Assembly (NCBI RefSeq): GCF_000003605.2
Contig: NW_003151260.1
Coordinates: 200,781-226,577, forward strand
Direction of reading: 5' to 3'
Length of the DNA: 25,797 nucleotides
Source: Saccoglossus kowalevskii
Taxonomy: Eukaryota; Hemichordata; Enteropneusta; Harrimaniidae
The notes under the pieces are model-generated. The model was not told where the DNA came from and did not search any database. It saw only the letters and a list, made by a program, of their open reading frames with translations. Positions 20,814-25,797 of this stretch are shown here, one piece after another; the first letter of the stretch is position 1, and the number at the start of each line of letters is the position of its first letter. A program made the translations under genes and the position numbers.

Positions 20814-23290
20814 CTGAAAAAAGAACAAACATAGTTTAAAGTGTTACAAACACGTTGTATACGCCACATGAAACCCATACCGCACATGGCTGAAATGTAA
20901 GCAAACATTACTTTGACGATATCTGTTTACGAAACACAATATGTATTTAATACTAAAGAGTATATTAATGAATACAATTAAATCAATTACTAACCGAGCC
21001 ATATGATTGCTATTATGGTCAATGCAGCTTTCTTTGTTCTTCGAGCCCGAGCCTTCAGTGGATTATAAATTACGAAATAACGATCAAGTGCCATCATTGT
21101 TAAAGTCGCACATGTGGCTTGTACAGTAACCTGGAAATAAAATAGTCAATTAGGTTCAACATTTTAATATAATATCATTCTACGATACACGACTGTGGAT
21201 ACATGCACATGAATGGGTGAACAGGACCCGAAGTTCACGTCAAGTTACGCTAAAACTGAACATTTGACAGTGGGTTGAGGAATGGTGCGTATGCAGGTTG
21301 TTTTGTTTTGAATGGCAGCAGTTATCAGATATAGCCGCGTGTATGTATATGCCCAGTAGAATCTGCGATTTGTTTGGGTGATTTAAGGGCGGTGGTCGTC
21401 GTGCTGCGCATGCGTGACATTTGTGTTGATAAATATTGATTTTCCCACAATCCAATGCGCTCTTCGAATTGAAATCACAGTACTAGTATGAGTTTTGAGC
21501 TGGACGCGACTTGGACTGATTACCGCCGGTGACTCCTTTGACACCTTCCAATCACCTGAAAATACCTAATTAAAGCTTGGTAACGTCTCAGCTTGTACTC
21601 GTTGATTTGCGCAACAGTCAAAGTCGCCATCTTTGTTTATATGAGACCCATACTATCGCGCGTGGCGTGACGACTATCGCATTACGTGTAGACCCATACT
21701 CTGTATATAACACATTGGCTGACGTCCAATTGTGCCCTAAAACACACGCAAATGACAACAAAACAACATTGTTAATATACAGGTTCTTCTTTATTGGCCA
21801 ATTTGCCAGCAAAGGGTTTCACGTAAGATTTAAATTTATTTATTATCAGATTGATATGATATTAGAATATGTATTTTTTTTATCAGTGATATAACTTTTG
21901 CGTTACCGTAGAAATTATCCTGATAGCTTCGTAAGTTGTTATCTAATATACTACAAATAAATGGTATATACTAGTATACACGGCGTGTATTCGGCAATTA
22001 TGTATTATTTTTTTATTCAAACAATTGTGTTCCTCGTTAACTTAAGGTTAATCAAAATTTTTTTTTTCAGAATTTCATTGTTTATAACGTATTAAATTTA
22101 CTGTAGCTACACTGAGATTGATTTCCGATGTAATCGTGTATCTTCTTTTTCGAGTAAGAGAAACGAACATTTTCGATTGCACAAAATTCGTTTGTAGTAA
22201 AATCAGTCAACATTAGTTCTACACTTAGTATATCTATATAGTACTACAATCAGGTTGTTAATATTTCATACATACTCTCCATAACTTTAGGCATTTTGAC
22301 ATAGGGATAGCAACGACCAGATTGGTCACGTGTTTGCATGTTTGTGTCGTGCAAATGCTTTGCCATGAATATGTCGATGAGACAAAACGAACTGTTACAG
22401 ATCGATCACCAGGAATCGCATATTTGACTCCTTGTCCAATATAATATTAAATTCATGTTTTCTGAAAATATTTTTTTTCTTGAATCCTTGGGGGCGGACA
22501 TCCGGGCATTTTCACCGCCTGGCAACCATCGCGGCGAAAACAATGGGATGGGATGGTTGTTGAGAATCCCCTGAACAGTGTAACAAGATTAGCCCTGCAC
22601 GTGTAACATATATAAATTTGGTTGTTCGGGATTACTTCTAAGTTAAGTTTGTGTTATTTTCTCGAATTTTTACCGGCTCGACCGGCGTTCCACAGCAGCG
22701 CGCACAGAGCCCTTAGAAATGCATGGTACAGTTGTGTGCGTCATAGCAACGTGGAACGTCTTGTGACGTAGCTCCGCCCCCGAGGATACTTAAAGTATGT
22801 TGCGTGATTTTGACAGAAATAAACATCCTGTTGATTGCAACGCACAATGGCCACCGACCTCTAGGCCGAGCGACGCGGGGAATTTTTCTCTAAAAGTATA
22901 CACAAATTCCTCGATCACTTTTTTGTGGCAAAATACACCATAGCAAATGTTACTCACACTTTGGATATAGGCAGTAAAACGACACATAAATTCACCGAAA
23001 TTCCAGACACCACCATTGACCAGTTGCGATGCAGTAGGAAGTGCGCATACTACCAAAAAACAGATATCCGTCTTCGCCAGATTCATAATATACATGTTGG
23101 TAACTGTGTGCATGTCGCGGTATTTAAACACTATGTAGACTACCAAGGCATTACCAACTATACCGATGATGGCCAACGAGCTGGTAACTGCCGCCGCTGC
23201 TACGTTCATGCGATTCCATGTTATGTTATGAGTGATATAATAGTAGTAGGAGAAGTTTAGACCCTCTGTTGAATCGTATGAGTACGCCAT
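20149..23290 (-). CDS. KISS1R: Kisspeptin receptor-like GPCR, 3 exons
   Basis: A plasma-membrane peptide receptor of the rhodopsin family, spliced from 23290-22958, 21130-20995 and 20813-20149 (377 residues). Sequons are at N12 and N22. TM1 carries GIVGNALVVY (N47), TM2 NLAKTD (D75), TM3 C103 then YIQS-VTVQATCATLT and DRY (127-129). W155 is in TM4, C182 in loop 2, P209 in TM5, CWGP (285-288) in TM6 and NPFVY (327-331) in TM7. Helix 8 has CAAC, a likely palmitoylation site. The TM3 string FMCRF...YIQSVTVQATCATLT almost copies human KISS1R (FMCKF...YIQQVSVQATCATLT), favouring it over galanin or allatostatin-A receptors. Oddity: K73 sits next to D75 in TM2. The start is the ATG at 23290 (AAGATGG); the frame opens further upstream only via GTG. 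The ligand is inferred. Kisspeptin receptors usually couple to Gq. Confidence 0.85.
20995..21130 (-). CDS. KISS1R: Receptor exon 2: TM3 to TM4
   Basis: Acceptor TTTCCAG. The exon encodes VTVQATCATLTMMALDRYFV, then IYNPLKARARRTKKAALTI and AIIWL. It is 136 bases and ends in phase 1 at GTTAGT. The next exon begins CTTCG, giving W-L-A-S across the junction. The exon was found by homology because it lacks its own start codon. Confidence 0.9.
21131..22957 (-). other. Receptor intron 1 (1.83 kb)
   Basis: A GT-AG intron between TM3-coding exons. It holds a 304-bp inverted-repeat element at 22484-22787. At 21384 there is a sequence (TTAAGGGCGGTGGTCGTCGT, then GCTGCGCATGCGTGAC) like the left end of the miniature element at 16870. 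The right end of that second copy was not found. Intron 2 (20814-20994) is 181 bases and holds nothing notable. Confidence 0.85.
22484..22787. mobile_element. 304-bp GC-rich inverted-repeat element in receptor intron 1
   Basis: The left end, ATCCTTGGGGGCGGA, faces TCCGCCCCCGAGGAT at the right: inverted repeats of 15 bases with one mismatch. The interior is much more GC-rich than its surroundings. It includes a CACGTG E-box (22598), a TATATAAA box (22609-22616), TGACGTA (22764-22770) and a small CAACCATC/GATGGTTG hairpin. No clear target duplication is visible. A miniature DNA transposon is the most likely explanation; chance pairing around a GC box is the alternative. Confidence 0.5.
22958..23290 (-). 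CDS. KISS1R: Receptor exon 1: N-terminus to start of TM3
   Basis: Encodes 111 residues: a short Tyr-rich N-terminus with two glycosylation sequons, TM1, loop 1 (YRDMHTVTNMYIMNLA), TM2, and the start of TM3 with the disulfide Cys103. It ends in phase 0 after AGT with a GTGAGT donor. Without the splice the frame would run on into intron sequence. Confidence 0.9.
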
Positions 23291-23303
23291 CTTATAGAAG
23301 CGA

Positions 23304-23324
23304 CTAGGACGGAAAGCCACGCAT
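23304..23324 (-). promoter_or_regulatory. Short upstream ORF before the receptor start
   Basis: ATGCGTGGCTTTCCGTCCTAG encodes only MRGFPS and ends 13 bases before the receptor ATG. If transcription starts upstream, it could lower translation of the receptor. No expression evidence is available from sequence. Confidence 0.4.
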
Positions 23325-24238
23325 CGCTCTCGAATGAATAAAGTGTAATTAATAGGCCTTCAGTTTAATGTTGGTCGCTCATTTGACGGATGCGCAATAG
23401 TCGACTTCACCTCCGGCGGATACACCTGTCTATTTGTATAAGTGACTCTGTCTGCCTCGATATGGATTCTCATTAACACGTTTTACGTTTTACTTTAATC
23501 TCACATTCGGATATAATGAGGATGTGATTTAGTGATTATTAGCCAATGATATATCAAGTTGAACTTGAGATTAAAGCCTACAAATTCTGCTTATTTTGCT
23601 TCATACTTTTTAGTAGAATACGCGGCAAGAGAGATGATTCTAATTTTATTATCATCAATTGTCCACTCTATTTTTCGGCAATACACCACTCTCTCCTACC
23701 TACAGGGTATGCATTTCCCAACTCATGCGCTGTGTACATATGCCGACCTTACATAAAAGAAATTGACTTCTTTCGTCTAAAAGTTTTTTTGTGGGTGATC
23801 TTGAGTGGTATTGGTGTCAGTTATCTGATGAGTTGACTTCAGGTTAAAACAGACGCCATTTTATTAGGACTCGGTGAGATATATGGGTGGTGCTGGATGT
23901 GCTGAATGTTTTCTAAACACCTGATATTACATGTACACCGTGACCGTGAGGTCAATATATCTTTCTCTTACTGAATTTACTATTTAGTATAATGTTTCTG
24001 TCAGTTAATAGTTTTGTTCTTGTGGATTTTTACACATTAACATGGGTCTCGCATTTTTATCACCAGATACTGCAATTGTGTTTTGTTTATTCACTTATAT
24101 AGTCTATATACATATACAAGATATACTTAGGCCAATAAGGCCGATGCATGACCCAAGGAACTTACATTCGGGTGAATAACTCTTGTGCCAAAAAAAAACC
24201 CACAGATCAGTGATACTAGCAAAAAGAGAATAATGTCT
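23325..24238. other. Region upstream of the receptor gene
   Basis: Upstream of the minus-strand receptor. No further exon was recognised and no clear promoter element can be assigned. The short open frames around 23546-23836 show no family resemblance and no splice-supported continuation. The receptor transcription start probably lies within a few hundred bases of 23324. Confidence 0.4.
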
Positions 24239-24451
24239 GATACATTAATTACGTTCAATACCAAACAATCAAATAATCTGATCAACATTTCAGAAAAAGA
24301 AATTACAAGTGCTATTAAAAACTTTGCCGGTTACCTAATAAAATTATTATTCATTGCATGACATAGAAGATGAAATACACCTCCTTTTGCTATGTCCAAA
24401 ATACCAAACACACCGAAAACGAACGCTTTCCAACATTATATTTTCAAAATA
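24239..24451 (+). mobile_element. LINE remnant, internally deleted
   Basis: One frame reads NNLINISEKEITSAIKNF (24269-24328), like the start of a LINE reverse transcriptase domain (IS..EI..AIK.LK). Directly after, another frame reads HDIEDEIHLLLLCPKYQTHR (24357-24416), like the C-terminal part of the same ORF (IEDE.HFLL.CP.Y...R). The palm domain between them, several hundred residues in intact elements, is missing and a frame change and stop intervene. It is a dead, deleted copy, probably of the CR1/L2/jockey group. Confidence 0.6.
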
Positions 24452-25174
24452 AACCATTATTAATGAAATGACAAAAATGCAATTAAGCTATTAGGTTTTA
24501 TTATATTTTTATTCACAAAAATTTCGTTTTTAGAAATGGGCATTCTTGATGATTTATTTGATAAAATAGTGTCATATATATCAAACAATATATTACCATT
24601 ATTTTGAATAAATCACACATAATCAATGAAATTGAAAAATATGCTTCCAAATCAGGTCTGTCTTGGCTTTTCGATCAGTTTTTAAAATGAACGACATGCC
24701 AGGAAACGCCGAATTTATTCGCTGTAAAATTTGTCACTAAAGAGCTCCATGGTGATTTTATTCGAATATTGACTACAGTATTTCATGTAGTGCTCGCAAA
24801 CACCATCCCGTTTGTTATTCCACTGAGGGCATATGTATTTATCTTGTTTATGTTTACGGCCTACACTGTCCGCGTCCGGCTCCTCTCATCTGTCTGTCCA
24901 ATGTGCGGTGTATCCATAAGCATGGGAGAATAACTGCACTTCGAGTGTAATAAAGTAAAATTGGAAATCAACAATTAATACAATGGGAAGACAAGCTTCC
25001 ATGTTGATTAATTGTTACACTGTTCAGTACACTGACATTAGATCACAAAAAATCTGTTGTAATCACATTGGGAGTTTTCAAGGGTAATTGCATTTCACTC
25101 TTAAAGCGTAATTTTAATTAAATCGTTAACACCCTCACCAACGTTGCAAAGTAACACGTAAGTCGTCTTTCATT
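24452..25174. other. AT-rich region, nothing recognised
   Basis: Between the LINE remnant and the retroposon-like 3' end. The first part may be more of the same LINE, but no domain could be named. No gene or RNA was recognised. Confidence 0.4.
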
Positions 25175-25395
25175 AAAGGTTTTTATTTATTTATTTGCCT
25201 TTATTTCAATTAATTCTTGACACATATGACAGTGTTATGTGAATCACAATGACATCATGCATATATAAATTATAAATCAATCAAAACGTTATAATGACAT
25301 ACTACAGAAATACATTTACAAAAATAAATTTACAGAAAATAAAATTAAACATTAAAAAAATTCTCAATTTCAGTTTTAAAAAATACAAATACATT
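25175..25395 (-). mobile_element. Possible LINE 3' end with (AAAT)n tail
   Basis: Read on the minus strand, an AT-rich segment ends with TGAAATAAAGGCAAATAAAT and further AAAT units, like the 3' UTR and tail of a non-LTR retrotransposon. No protein similarity was recognised in the portion visible, and the 5' boundary is not clear. Confidence 0.35.
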
Positions 25396-25469
25396 TGCTT
25401 AATGTGTGCAATATTTATATGATTATATGATTTATTTCACCAATAATAATAACAATTCTAGTAATCTTA

Positions 25470-25573
<104 letters not shown>

Positions 25574-25585
25574 TCTTGGTGTGGA

Positions 25586-25623
25586 CCACAGAGGTAGTTC
25601 ATCCGAACTAATCTAGTCTGTGG
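25586..25623. repeat. Hairpin next to the (TAA)n array
   Basis: CCACAGA at 25586-25592 pairs with TCTGTGG at 25617-25623. The inner GTAGTTC pairs with GAACTAA nearly fully around an ATCC loop. On the minus strand this would be a stem-loop followed by (ATT)n, the arrangement seen at the 3' ends of some LINEs and SINEs. Confidence 0.65.
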
Positions 25624-25797
25624 CCCAATCCTAACCAATTTCGATATTATATTGGGAGGTTTTTACATTTTTCTGTAAAACCGACATTGACAATGATATA
25701 TAACCACACCAGTCGTTATACAAAAGCCTTTTCACTATAAACGTGTTTGAACAACAACTACTAGAAGTAATGCTCATTGAGAAATGGTTGAAGCGCG

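Noticed and set aside
22925-23260. 111-residue plus-strand open frame
   Set aside because: It is antisense to receptor exon 1 and has no family resemblance.
23291-23320. Receptor start 10 residues further upstream
   Set aside because: That start codon is GTG. The ATG at 23290 has a good AAGATGG context and suits a eukaryotic gene.

Overview
The window is animal nuclear DNA: AT-rich, with intron-split genes using GT-AG junctions, a canonical poly(A) signal and many transposon remnants. Protein similarity points to an invertebrate deuterostome. A hemichordate such as an acorn worm is my best guess, because the receptor looks like a kisspeptin receptor and SPT5 is close to the vertebrate protein. 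This is inference and a database match could overturn it. A 604-base run of N (12184-12787) marks an assembly gap.

Left part (1-9660): the 3' two thirds of the gene for transcription elongation factor SPT5 (SUPT5H) on the + strand. Sixteen exons (39-9542) join in one continuous frame with consistent phases and encode the last 787 residues: the end of KOW1, KOW2 to KOW5, an Arg/Gly-rich linker, both C-terminal repeat regions (CTR1, CTR2) and the terminal KOW-like domain. The N-terminal acidic and NGN domains lie upstream of the window. One intron uses a GC donor. Several introns carry minisatellites (26, about 24, 44 and 58 bp units) and copies of a small transposon-like repeat.

Middle (9660-20148): no gene recognised. 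It holds a 20-bp tandem repeat, a 126-bp tandem repeat with degenerate relatives, the gap, and a 2.1-kb non-autonomous hAT-type DNA transposon (14003-16106). That element has an exact 8-bp target duplication and inverted arrays of a 16-bp motif near both ends. A tRNA-like SINE remnant and a 164-bp TTAA-flanked miniature element follow.

Right part (20149-25797): a three-exon rhodopsin-family peptide GPCR on the - strand (start codon at 23290, stop at 20149), 377 residues, most like the kisspeptin receptor KISS1R/GPR54. Its long first intron contains a 304-bp GC-rich element with terminal inverted repeats. Beyond it are LINE remnants, an AT-rich retroposon-like 3' end and a long (TAA)n microsatellite next to a hairpin.

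The two genes are convergent (SPT5 + and receptor -), about 10.6 kb apart, and have no evident functional link. I found no convincing undescribed biological system. The items most worth a second look are the structured hAT element, the GC-AG intron, the splice-acceptor-like 44-bp minisatellite and the GC-rich intronic miniature element.
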